From Luscinia megarhynchos (taxonomy: Eukaryota; Chordata; Aves; Passeriformes; Turdidae), in contig CM067564.1 of the NCBI GenBank assembly GCA_034336665.1, positions 47,105,451 through 47,169,450 on the forward strand: DNA of 64,000 nt, in the 5' to 3' direction. Shown in pieces: positions 50,766-61,565 of the stretch (its first letter is position 1; each line of letters starts with the position of its first letter). Under the pieces are notes generated by a model. That model did no database searches, had not been told where the DNA came from, and saw only the letters and a list, made by a program, of their open reading frames with translations. A program made the translations under genes and the position numbers.

Positions 50766-53700
50766 GACACATTGCTTTGTTGTTTTGTTTTTTTTTTTCT
50801 TTTTTAAATAAAGATATCTTCTTCTTCAAAAATTTGTGCTCTGACATTTTAAGGAATTCCTTAGCCTTAGAATCTTGGTTTGTGCAGAATTTTCATGAAA
50901 GATTTTGAAATGCACCCATGGGTTGGGTGTTTTCACTGGGTCTGATTTATTTCATCCTTCCCACAAACCAAAATCTTAACTCTGAATTATAGGCCCTGCA
51001 AAACTCTGTGAGTTTGGGACTTAGAATCAAGAAAAATCACTAATCATTTTTTAACATCTTGCACAAAACTGTCAAGTGTCAGATGACATGAGAAAGGTCA
51101 AAGAAAAATGTGTTGTAAATCTAACTGAAGATTTATATCCCAGCTCTTTCATTTTAATCAATGCTAATAGATTTTTAAAGACAAAAAAGGAAGAAAGGAA
51201 AAGTATCCTTTGAAAAATAATGCTAGGTAGAGAGTTTAAAGTATTAAAAAAGTGTGGTGATTTTATTTTTCAATAGTGAAATAAAACTGATTAGTGAGGA
51301 TAACAAGTGAGGATTAGCTGAGGAAACAAGTGTCTGTGCTGATTCAGTTTTTAAATAGGAAAATTATTTTGTAGCTATTAGTTTTATTTTTATGGCAACT
51401 CTATAGAAGTGATACATTTCCCTCCCTTTAGAGCACTTTTAAATAGAAAATCTGATTATTACCAGGTAATGAATCAAACATTCTCAACCAGTATTTATAA
51501 CCAAAGATCAATTAATCCAATTTGAATTATTCAAGTCTCAGTTTGTTTCCCTTCCCCATAGGACAATACCATTTTACCTACCTTTTCAGGAAACTTGGTG
51601 GATGAAGAGTTTTCCCCATAAGCCTTTATTTCATGTTGGATATTGTAGGACAGTGTAATGTCCACTTCTCACTCCCCATTCATTGCCAAATGTTCTCCTG
51701 GTGGATGCATCCACTCATCTGGGTGCCAGATCCCAGGAATTAGACTCCTTTCTCTTTTTTACTTGCATGTGAGTTTCTGTTCAGCATCACTCTCTCTGGT
51801 GAGAGCTTGTTTTTAAATATCCACTTTCATCCCTACTTGTTGGATGTATTTCATGGATGTGGGAAATGAACCTTCTGTGTAGAGCACCATAAGATCATTT
51901 TAAAATAGGTCCAACAGAAATGTTAAATGTAATTCTATTTCTAATTTTAGCTTAAGAGGGTGAGTATCCATTAAATTATCATTTGTAATTATTAACATTT
52001 TTCGTGTTCATTGATATGTGCTCATACAAACAGCTCATAAATTTGTATATATTGTTCAAGTTCACTTTCTTTAGATTTTGCTCCCAAGAACTCAAGGTCC
52101 TTGATATCCCACATCATTAAAGTCATGATCTTGGCATTACTACAAGTGCAACATAAAGATATTCCTGTTTAGAAAGAGCAGGTTCTGCTTATGCTTTAAA
52201 TAGATTTTAAATTAAAGCAGAAAATAAATGGTTCTGTAACCAGCTGTGTTTGTTCTCTCTCTGCCTTTTCTCTCTCTTTCTCTCAGATCTGGTGCTCTGT
52301 TGCCTCTTCTGTTACTCTTCACTCTTTTGATCAGCTTTCTCCTCCTTCCCTTTAGTTGCAGGCCAGATGTTCTTACAACATGTAGATCTTTCCAAATATT
52401 TTATTTCCTTTGTAGAGTAGCCATGTCTGCAACCACAGCCTGGCCAGTTGTAAGTTGTTTCAAGTGATGTATTGTCTTCAAAAAACACACTGAAGTGCAT
52501 TTCTCTGTCAGAATTTGTGAACTGCACAAACTGCAAGTTTTTCCCCCTTCCCTGTCAAGGGTGGGGGAAACAATGGAGCACATCTTGTAGGTAAATAGGA
52601 AAGGTTTGTTCCTTCTGTCTCCCAGATGCTGAGATGCAGAGGCAGCGCTGCTGAATGCTCTAGGGAGGCAGCACACACCTTTTCTATCACAGACAAGCAG
52701 TAGGTACCAGTCCTGCTGTATGCTTTAAATGCAAAACTTTTTATTCCCCTGCTGTCTTCAGCATTTATGCAACATTTTATACTCCTGTGTTTTCTGTCTA
52801 TGCTGTTTAATTTTCATGATGATGTTTGGATACTTCCAAGTGAAAAACGTTAGAAAAGACCTTTTGCATCATACAGACCAACAGTAATTGCCACCCCATG
52901 ACTCAAACAGAAAATCAAGGCATATAATCTAAAATATCTACCAAAACAGACAAAAGAAGATGGGGCAAATTTTAGACTGGTTTTGTTGCCAAAAAAAAAA
53001 AAATAAAAGCTCTGCAAGAGCTTGAAACTTATCTTCCTTTCCCTGAGCACAAAGATACTGTGAGTATGTTTAAAACACACAAAGTATACAGAGGTAGTAC
53101 CTGTCCTAAAGACCTGGCCACATCTGCATGAATGGCTCTAAAGCTGATCAATATGGTTTCACCATGCAATTTATTTAGATTCTTAGAGGTGAGGATCTGA
53201 GTGTCTATGATTTGTGTTTTCATAGCCTGGAACAGCAAAGAAATGTCTCCACCTGAATGTATAAGCATAATGCAAATAGCAAGTGTCACAGGGTTTCTGC
53301 CCTCCTGGTAAAAATAGCAACCTAGATGTCTGATCACAGGAGCTGAGGACCATAACTGATCTCCCATCTGCAACTATGTTAAAGGCTGTATAATCAAAAA
53401 CCAAAATCAACAGAGGAAGCAGAGACAAAAGTGTGATGATTTGTTTTAGGTAAAAATGAACAAAAATTTCAATTAGAGCAGAGGTAAAGTATGATGAGAT
53501 AGATACAGCCTTTTGAGTTACAGCCAATTCTTTGCTATTCACATTCACCAATGAAGTGATCCAAAGTAAAATGATTCTAACAATAATACCTGGGCTTGTG
53601 TTCCAGTATTTCCAATAATACAAAAGCTGCAGGCAATGAGTTACTCATTATTCTAGATTTTAGGAGAAGATACCTAAATGAACTGTCTGCTTTCTGAAAG

Positions 53701-53783
53701 CATGCTGGAAAGACTCCACTTCTGAAGCTGAGCCAATTTCCTTTCTACTTCAAACTTTGCATAGATGTAACATATTATATTGG
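50766..53783. other. Unique AT-rich noncoding sequence
   Basis: Begins with a T-rich run at about 50781-50806. No recognised gene. A 146-codon open frame at 53183-53623 (-) is hydrophobic and tyrosine/isoleucine-rich, overlaps other open frames, has no domain that I recognise and is not called as a gene. Confidence 0.55.
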
Positions 53784-54215
53784 TCATAGAATCACAGAAT
53801 GGTTTGAGTTGGAAAGGACCTTAAAGGCCATCATGTTCCACTATTCTGCCATGTACAAGGACACCTTCCATTAGTTCTTCAGAGCCACACCCAACCTGGC
53901 TTTGAACACTTCAAGGCTGAGGAACCTGTTCCAATGCTTCACAGTAAAAAAAAAAAATCATCCTAACAGCTAATCTAAACCTGCCCTCTTTCAGTGTAAA
54001 GCCATTCCCTCTTGTCTTCTCAACATGCCCTTGCTCAAAGTCCCTCTCCAGATTTCTTGTGGGCCCCCTCAGGCACTGGAAGGCGCTGTAAGATCTTCCT
54101 GGAGCCTTCTCTTCTTCACGAGGAAATAACTCCAGATCTCTCAGCCTGTCTTCATAGGAGACATGCTCCAGCCCTCTGAGCATCTTCATTCCCCTCCTCT
54201 GCACCACTCTGTCTC
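53784..54215 (-). mobile_element. CR1 LINE 3' fragment, antisense, about 0.43 kb
   Basis: On the + strand: TCATAGAATCACAGAATGG, TTTGAGTTGGAAAGGACC, then the ordered reversed CR1 3' UTR including CTAATCTAAACCTGCCCTC and CATAGGAGACATGCTCCAGC, ending near CCCCTCCTCTGCACCACTCT. An internal A run (A12) at 53947 expands a normally short A stretch. The right edge is approximate. The GC-richer sequence to about 54370 may be unrelated. Confidence 0.95.
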
Positions 54216-55761
54216 AGACCTGGCAGTCTTGCCCAGGTGCAGTGTGATTGCTGCAGACATCCTGCAGGCAGGCTGCAGCTACCTGGAAGTGCCAGGAGGC
54301 TCAAGGTGTCTGAGCTGCACTTGCACAGCAGCCCCAGGGTGCCCAGGGCTGTGGCACTGCTGAGGAGCACAGGGACAAACCCACACTGGTGATGCTGGAA
54401 CAGGAACATGGGAATTCTCACCTTTGCTTCAGGCACTAAGGTGGGATTCGTCTTGCCTAATATATGCATTTAAAATTTAGGGATCTAATCCCTTCGTGGT
54501 TCAATGGAGAGATGTGGTAATGCTCTTTAGTATAACTAATCTCCCCTCAGTGACAATAGAGAAACACTAGATGACTAGCTTAGACTAATTGCTCAGCTTC
54601 AAAGGTGGGATTTAGCACCCAAAACAGTAAAATGCTATCAGATTAAAGTGTAGCTTTTCACACCTATACAAAGCAAATGTGATTTGAGCCTAAATAACTG
54701 CACAGAACAGCAGATAACTGACTTAGTCTGCAAGTGCCTCTCATGAGGAGAAGACGTATTTTAAATGTTTGTGGAAGCCACAATAATGCAATGATTTATA
54801 CATCTTGCAGTGTTCTGTATTATGGTCACACTGCTCTGGAGTTTATTGGATTTTTTTCATTTTAAAGATGGAGATGTGAGCAAGAGGTTAATTGGTTTGC
54901 ATGAGTTCTGACACGGGGACACTTGGTAAAATGGGGACATGAATCAAGACTTTCTATTCCTTTCATGATTGCACTCATGATTTTTGGTCCATTGTCCTGG
55001 AACATTTGTCCACCATTTCTTTGTCATGAAATCTAGTCCATCTCTTGGCTGCTAAAAACACTTATTTATTGCAGCAAAATGCCACTATATTTTGGGCCTC
55101 TGAATGCTTTTAAAGTACTGTAAACAAATGGAATGGTCAAGAAATAATTTAAACTAGAAGTACCGAGCAGAAGAAACACTTCTAATTGGTATAAATTAGT
55201 TGTTGTCACTGGTTTGCCTCTGAAGTTTGGATCATTTTGCAATGTAAATGATTGTTATTCCTGTTGCCTTTCAAGAATTTGCAGCATCACATAATTAGTT
55301 TAGCAAACTCATAGGCCATACTGGCTGGGTTTCCATTAAATACAGGGCAATGAAATTATTAAATTTCCACTGTATGTAATTTGTTCAGAGCATTCTGCAA
55401 TATATGCATATCAGCTATGAATCTACAATCAATTTTCATATTAAATGTTGAATTTAAACCCACAGCTGGACTTCTATCCTGAAAGAAGCCAGATAGCCCT
55501 GTGCATCTGGTTTAATCTTCCCTTCAGCCATATTATTTTAAAGGCACTCCTGTTTAGTACATCTTACAATTGAAAAATAATACTCATATTCCCTCTCATC
55601 CTCAGCAGCTGTGATCCCTCTGCAGATGTTGTTCTGTCAGACGTTTCATTACGTGTGATAGAAAGCGTAGGTTCTTTCTGTCTGTCTGTGTTACTGCTTT
55701 GTAGATTTTCTTTTCTTTTTTTTTTTTTATTTTTATTTTTTATTTATTCCTTTGGCTGCAG
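54216..55761. other. Unique sequence with candidate conserved noncoding tract
   Basis: A GC-richer patch at 54216-54440 has no identified origin. From about 55200 to 55440 the sequence is AT-rich, repeat-free and carries AT-rich transcription-factor-like cores (CATAATTAG, ATATGCATAT), which resembles a conserved regulatory element; alignment would decide. A long T-rich tract lies at about 55709-55747. Confidence 0.45.
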
Positions 55762-55905
55762 ATGAGTCCTTCCATAATACTTCATTTTATCTCCTGTTGC
55801 TGCTGCTTCTCCTTCTTTCTAAGTGCAGAAATGATCAAGAACTTGCAACCGCGTGGAGCTGCCCAACAGAAGCCCATTGATTCGCCACCAAAGGGCTCTG
55901 TGTGA
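55762..55905 (+). CDS. Possible 47-residue small open reading frame (low support)
   Basis: The frame runs from ATG at 55762 to TGA at 55903. The first 22 residues are hydrophobic (MSPSIILHFISCCCCFSFF...) and look like a signal peptide. The next 25 are polar, start with E then MIKNLQPRG, and include a D-S-P-P-K-G motif. A second ATG at 55831 has a better context (G at -3). The T/C-rich stretch that encodes the hydrophobic part could equally be the pyrimidine tract of a splice acceptor (AG at 55828), so the signal-peptide look may be accidental. A GTGAGC donor-like site lies at 55902. The second half holds two CpGs in one short patch and lies about 2.4 kb upstream of the CELF2 exon. I recognise no homologue. 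It may be a small secreted peptide, an alternative exon, or chance. Confidence 0.15.
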   Translation: MSPSIILHFISCCCCFSFFLSAEMIKNLQPRGAAQQKPIDSPPKGSV

Positions 55906-57540
55906 GCTATTCTGCTCCAGCCTGAAAAGAAAGCTTTGTTCCCTCAGCTGGTAGTGTCTTAAGATGCTGATCCTTGCCATATTTTTTGAAAACTGTAGCA
56001 GTTCATCAGGCTGTTTGGCACTTCCCGTTCAGCTGTGTGCTCTGCAGCACACCCTGGTATTTGCTGCTGCTCCCACATCAGCCTCAGCAGCCCCAGACTG
56101 CTCTGGAGCAGCCTGGCACCACGGTGAGTTGTGCTGGGCACAAGTCATTTGGAGGTGAGCAGTCAAGGAGCTGAAATCTGGAGTGCTGGTGGCCATGCCT
56201 GAAATGGTAGTAATGGATTTAGTATTTGGGGCAGGAGGTATGGGATTTGTCATGTTGGTTGAGTATTTTCCTGGCCGCCTTCCATGACTGTTCAGATATT
56301 TTTAGCATGAAGTACAAGCTATGTTGTCTCAGTTGACCTTGGAGCATGACATTTTAACATGGAATTGGCTTGACTTGCTAATCATTAAAATGATTTATTA
56401 TTTTTTATTGCAAGAGCAACTAGAATCCCAGTCATGTTTTGCAGATGAAAAGGGAAGCAAATTGAAACCTGTCTTCCCTTGACTTGCAGTCCTTCATGAT
56501 ACCCATGTTTCCTAAGCTGCCGTCTTTCTCTCTACACCATTAAAAGTAGATTATGTCCAGGTTTGTTTTTTAATTTGTCTTTTAGTCATTTGACAAATAT
56601 TATATCAGAGTGACTGAAACTAATCCCAAGGTTTCACAGTGCTCAGTGAGAAGTGTAGAACAAAAGGATTGTTTTTGTTGCAAACAATTTATGACCTTAA
56701 TAGAAGTTTACAGCTGCCATACAGAAAGGTAATATCTTGCTACCAGTGTATTTATCTTGGTGATTGCTCACTCTTTGCCTTCATTCCCAGACTCAAGTTT
56801 AAAGATCAAGCCTCCAAATAGCAACTTCTGTTAAGGAATTAGCAGCAGTAGCACTGCACCAGGATATCATAGCAGTATATTTTAAGGCAGTAGTATATAA
56901 TGTAGGAAAAGAGCTTGGGACCAGCCACAGACATAGCCAAAAGTCCATGCAAGTTGAATTCAAATTTTGAAGTGTAGATCAATTTTTAGCATGACTGGAC
57001 TTTTTGACAAGTTGTCAGTTTTGGACAATTCGTGTTTATTGAGTTTTGCACCTCCTTAAGTTAAGACGACCTGAGTGGAAATTACAGTATTTTTTTAAGA
57101 TGCATTTTACTGCCACAGTGGTGCAGAAAAGCTTTTGACTGAAAAGAGCATCAAGGACTTGTTGACTTTTTCATTCTGCTAAATAAGCACCTGCTCAAGT
57201 ATCTGATGTACATTAAAAAAAATTATTAAAATAATAATTTAAAAAATATCCAACCATCCTCCTGTCCTCCTGCACAGTTCAAAGATTTACCCAGCAGAAG
57301 CTGAAACCAAGATATGAAAATAAACCTCTCTTTGACTACCTTGGCAACTGGGGAGACCACAACCTGCTCCTACAAAACATGGCAGATCTCCCAAATAGGG
57401 CCAAAGAGGCTGTTTCCCTGAAATCTGTGTCACACTATAGTTCCTTTCATACATAGGAAGTGAGTAAATCATTGAATAATGCAACATCCTTCCCTGTCTG
57501 CAAGAACTGTGCCAAAGCCAAGCATAAGGGTCTGGGTTAA
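55906..57540. other. Unique noncoding sequence upstream of the CELF2 exon
   Basis: No gene or interspersed repeat was recognised. Sequence around 56000-56140 is GC-richer with short overlapping open frames. The rest is AT-rich. Confidence 0.55.
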
Positions 57541-57984
57541 AGCAAACTCAGTTACTTGGTAACCGAGTTGTGTTTCGGAGGGGTTAAAATCGGAGGGATT
57601 TTGGAATTGTGTTTTTCGGGGGTTAAAATTGCCAAGGAAAACTGAAAACTTGAGGAAGATCCCCAGGTGCCTGCATTAATACTCCCCAGTCCCTCTGATG
57701 TGAGCTGGCAGGTCCCATAAAGCCACTCAGCCTTGAACAGGGAAGGGAAGGAGGGAGAGAGCAAAAGCTCCAGCTGCTACTCCAGAGCCCCAGAAAGAGC
57801 CTCTAACCCAAATCCCTTAAAGTGCACGAGCCTCACGAGCCACAGCATCTCTTTGCCACTGTATTCACTGAGTTCGCAGGGCAAACAAAAGATCCATACC
57901 AAGCATGCATCCTTCCAGAGGGGGAAAGCTTTTCCTCATTTGCCCATAGATTTCCCCCCCCCTTTTCTTTCAGTTTTATGCATA

Positions 57985-58016
57985 GATATATGTATGTGTA
58001 CGCATATATATATATT
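57985..58016. repeat. Imperfect (TA)/(TG) microsatellite
   Basis: ATATATGTATGTGTACGCATATATATAT-type alternation (two parts: ATATATGTATGTGTA and CGCATATATATAT) about 290 bases upstream of the CELF2 start codon. Confidence 0.85.
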
Positions 58017-58055
58017 ATTATTTTTGTTTTAACAGCAGGGAGGGAATGTTGCTAA

Positions 58056-58071
58056 TTTTTTTTTTTTTTTT
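58056..58071. repeat. T16 homopolymer
   Basis: Sixteen T residues followed by GGCTGGTAATTAAG. Confidence 0.9.
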
Positions 58072-58289
58072 GGCTGGTAATTAAGAGAGCTAACACCAGC
58101 TAGGCTAGAGTGAACGCAAACAAGACCCCTATAGGCAGCACAGTGCATTAATGTAAAATATGCCCAGACAACATAACTTGTCAGAGAGGATTATTTCTGC
58201 TTAGTGAATCTGCAGGGGCCCCTTTGCTCCACCACTCAGCGTCTGACTAGAGAGAGAAAGAGAGAAAGAGTAGCCATTAGTGAGTAGCT

Positions 58290-58590
58290 ACTGTGGCATT
58301 GATGTTTGAGCGCACTTCTGAACTGGCTTTTGTTGAGAATATCGGTGCAGAAAGCATGCGCTGTCCCAAATCCGCTGTTACTATGAGAAATGAGGAGCTG
58401 CTTTTAAGGTATGTTGTCTCCTTTGTTTTAACGCGTGCTTTCGAGTTGCCTGGGCCCGCTGCAACTATAACCGTGCTGTGTATTAAGTAGTTTCCCTATT
58501 TAAAGGAAAAGACAGGAATTGCTGGGTGCAAGTAGCATTTTCCACTAGTTCGGGTCGCACATTTCGTGTAAAACGACAAATGTACGGAGA
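58290..58590. promoter_or_regulatory. CELF2: CpG-enriched patch over the CELF2 first exon
   Basis: Fourteen CpG dinucleotides can be counted across about 300 bases covering the coding exon and the first 180 bases of the intron, including AACGCGTG and TTCGGGTCGCAC. Most of the window shows far fewer per 300 bases. This is below a classic CpG island in GC content but fits a promoter-proximal, partly methylation-free region. Confidence 0.5.
58302..58408 (+). CDS. CELF2: CELF2 alternative first coding exon (N-terminus, partial CDS)
   Basis: CELF2 (CUGBP2/ETR-3) encodes a three-RRM RNA-binding protein that controls alternative splicing, mRNA stability and translation in nucleus and cytoplasm. Its promoters give different N-termini. 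This exon encodes 35 complete residues starting MFERTSELAF and including MRCPKSAVTMRNEELLL, which I recognise as the N-terminus of the long vertebrate isoforms. It ends with two bases (AG) of a serine codon, followed by the donor GTATGT at 58409; the expected next residues are S-N-G-T in the following exon, outside the window. An in-frame TGA at 58281 limits the start. ATG 58302 has a weak context (T at -3, T at +4). An in-frame GTG at 58293 is not needed. ATG 58356 (MRCPKS) has A at -3 and begins another known isoform, so leaky initiation at either is plausible. The N-terminus precedes RRM1 and is not itself an RNA-binding domain. Reading on past 58408 is intron. Confidence 0.92.
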
Positions 58591-58972
58591 GGGCAAGGAG
58601 GGGACAAAATAAATAGATTTATCTTTCCTTGTTTGGGGTTTGTTTTTTGTTTTTTTTTCCTTCCTGAAAGAGAGCTGGTATTTCTTTTATCACCTCCTTT
58701 GCAATATTTCTGCCTGCTTCATTATTATGCACTGGGCATGGAATAAGCATGGAAAAAGCTCAGGGAGACTCCATATTAGAGCTAGTGCCCTAAATACCAC
58801 TTTAATTTTCACTTAGCCTATGTAAATAGTTACTAATGCTTTACCTAGTCTCTACCGCTCGAAGATGTTTTAAAAATATCTAAATACTGCTGTAATGTGG
58901 GATTACACATCTATTCTCTAATAATGCTCCCAGGTTTAGCGGGAGGCCAGCATCGACTACTCTTTTCAGAGA

Positions 58973-59013
58973 CACACAACACGCAGACACGCACACACAC
59001 ACACTCACACACA
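58973..59013. repeat. (CA)n microsatellite, interrupted
   Basis: CA units interrupted by CG, AG and CT steps, about 40 bases long, in the CELF2 intron. Confidence 0.9.
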
Positions 59014-60960
59014 GAATTATGCTGGAATTGGCACCCCGCTTTGAAAAATGTAGTCTTTTGTTTATTTGCTAGCAGACATTGTAGCATTGAATACATCTTT
59101 TGGTCTGACAATGGGACAGCTGAACAATGGTGTTGTCAAACTAGCTTAATGTATGTCTGGTGATGGGGTGGTTTGGGTTGTTTTGGGGGATTTTTTCCTC
59201 TCCTTTTCTCAGCCCCTTTTTCATTTCCCTTAATCTTTTTGTGTGTACAGTAGAATATAAAGTGCGTTGCCTGTTTTGTGGTGGTTGTTTCAGTTGATAT
59301 CTGCTGCTAATAGGGCAGGGAGGGGGAGGTTTGTATCTTACAATTATGGCTATTGCATTAAGTTGCAGATTTATTACTAACCTCTCCTTTAACTGTGCTG
59401 AGAAAACTTATTGATTCTGAAAGCTTACAATAGTGCTGTCAATCTGGCAAATACATCCTTGCCAAATGTGCCCTTGCTTGATTTTATGCCCGATCGTATC
59501 AACTTTAACTGCTGTTCTGAAGATACTGTTTCTAATTTTGTTTAGGTAATGAAAATGCAATAAAAATGATAAATCAGATCTCAAAGTGGGAGCCCATGTG
59601 ACTTTCCATTTTTATAACATTTTATATGTTAGAATTTTTAAGGTCAGACAGAATCATTTACCTGAATGATTCCTATCCCCAAATCAAACAAATTATTCAT
59701 ATAACATTGCTTAATTTATTTTTCTGTTAAGACAATCATAGTTTAGCAGTTAACAATTTTAGGTTTGAATTTGGCAAAATTACCCTTATGCATTGTGAGA
59801 AGAAATTGTTACAAAGCTTTTGAAAAATTTTGAGTTACTTCTTGGACAGCAGCTTATGTCTTAAATAAAATGAATTGTCATTACTCTGTGGAGTTTCTTA
59901 AACTGTTTAAAGTCTTTAAATACTTTACATGTTAAGCAAATGTATTGCTTTTAGCAATAAGTTTAATGATTTTATGAGAGAAAAGATTTATTTATCAGTG
60001 GCTTCTGGTTTTTGCTTCAATCAATTAATAGTAGAGATTTTGTGCTTTTTTAGAAAAACTGGACTTTAGTGCATGATTTATATGGGTTGAGGGGTCTCTT
60101 GGACCCCTTAATTAAAACAAAAAGACATTAAGTATTCATCGGTAGCAATCAGAGCCCTCTAAAGCATTTATTTCAACACAAAAATGTTTGGTGGGGACAC
60201 TGAATGCTTGCTGTGCTGTTTTGCATTTTTTTTGTCATTGCATCTTCTTCCCTTGAGTCCTGAGATGGTGTAAATCAATAGCAAAGAGTTTGTGTGAACA
60301 AAAAGGTAATATCACATAAAATACTTGAGAATCCAAGAGGTTATGGATTACCAGGTAGTACTTGCATGCTGTGTGTTGTGCATAAACATGAAGAAAGGAA
60401 GGATGGTGTTTAATATTATGGGACCATGACATAATTCACTTCCTTGGGATAACTTCTTTCAAGACAAACATTAACTCATTCACAACTGCTCTGCTCTGCC
60501 TGAACTGGAGGGGGGAAACAGTGGCATATTTTTATAAAGTCATTTTTTTATCATGTCATGTTGCAGCAGCCTGAGCTTTCTAGCAGCTACTGCCCTTTGT
60601 GAGTGGCAATAAAGCGAGTCCCTCACTCTCAGTTACGTGGAAATGCCCCTTTAGGGAAAGCTCAGAGCAGCATGAATGTCACTTCTGTAGCAGCCACCAA
60701 CAGACACCTGGGCAGCAAAACCAACACCACTTTTAAGGACTATTCAATCCCATAACTGTTCCCTAAGCGCTCTGCTCACAGGTGAGTTCCTACCAAACTT
60801 ACTGTAGTTTCTGCTTGTCGATAAAATGTTGCATAAAATACATATACAATGATTTTTTTTTTCTTGAATTGAAAATTACTTTGTTTTTTTCCAGGGGTAT
60901 TTTCTCACATTTCATTCACATCAAAGACTGATTTTTGAATTAGTTTGTGTGAATCCTACT

Positions 60961-60974
60961 AAAAAAAAAAAAAA
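60961..60974. repeat. Poly-A run (14)
   Basis: Fourteen A residues after AATCCTACT, with no element attached. Confidence 0.9.
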
Positions 60975-61437
60975 TCATTCTATGCATATTTACTGAAATA
61001 TTGCCTTCTGAGCCATAACAATTATTCTTAACATCAAAGAAGGTGAAGCAAAGCTGTAATATAAGTAATTTCATGTTTAACGAAGGCAATGGCTTTTGAA
61101 AGACTGCACAGGTTTAGAGACCTTATGCCTGAGCATCAGAGGTGTCCTCAGTGCTGCCTGTTTTGAATCTCACCCATTCACAAAGCAATGTGGTGCCTTG
61201 CAGTTGTCAAACTTGGCAACATCTGTTTCCACAACAGAGCTAAGAGAGGTAATTCAGACTCTACATGAGCTGTTATTTGTTCTTGCAATGACCAGGTGTG
61301 ATGTCAAAACAAGCACCCTCAGTCCTACCTGTTAGAGAAAGAGCAAGATAGGTCTTAGCCTGGGACTTAGCTTTCCATGCTTCCATAGGGATATGGAATT
61401 GAATTATATTAATTTATTAGCCTAGAGTCTTTGTGTG

Positions 61438-61463
61438 TATTTATTTATTTATTTATTTATTTG
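61438..61463. repeat. (TTTA)n tetranucleotide repeat
   Basis: About six uninterrupted ATTT units, roughly 100 bases before the sense CR1 copy. Confidence 0.95.
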
Positions 61464-61565
61464 CTTTCACATTCATGAACCGCAATCATCTACATGCTAA
61501 TATTTTCTTTGTTAAGAGAGGATGACATTGACGTGTTCCTGTTATCAAAATTAAGTATGAAGCGA

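Larger units (their letters stand above)
57541..58301 (+). promoter_or_regulatory. CELF2: Likely promoter/5' UTR region of an alternative CELF2 first exon
   Basis: This block lies directly upstream of the CELF2 start codon. It holds a near-duplicated 23-mer ending GGGTTAAAAT at 57568-57590 and 57607-57629, a small inverted repeat GTTAC/GTAAC at about 57551-57563, a C9 run at 57954-57962, a TA/TG repeat at 57985-58016, a T16 run at 58056-58071 and a purine tract AGAGAGAGAAAGAGAGAAAG at about 58249-58268 that would lie in the 5' UTR. No convincing TATA box was seen. The transcription start is not determinable from sequence alone, so the extent is inferred from position and the rising CpG frequency. 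Confidence 0.4.
58409..61565 (+). other. CELF2: CELF2 intron, first part
   Basis: Intronic by position after the donor at 58409. It contains a CA repeat at 58973-59013, an A14 run at 60961-60974 and a TTTA repeat at 61438-61463. From about 59530 to 60150 the sequence is AT-rich and repeat-free and looks like conserved noncoding sequence. No further exon was recognised. Confidence 0.6.

Noticed and set aside
12147..53280. Scattered octamer motifs ATGCAAAT/ATTTGCAT (for example near 12149, 23447, 24353, 27847, 45912, 48238, 53273)
   Set aside because: In an AT-rich 64-kb window several matches are expected by chance and they are not clustered.
53183..53623. 146-codon hydrophobic open frame on the - strand
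   Set aside because: No domain, no splice context and overlapping frames; Tyr/Ile/Leu richness follows from AT-rich sequence.
58409..58490. Continuation of the CELF2 frame past 58408
   Set aside because: The consensus donor GTATGT at 58409 and the known continuation S-N-G-T in the next exon show that this is intron.
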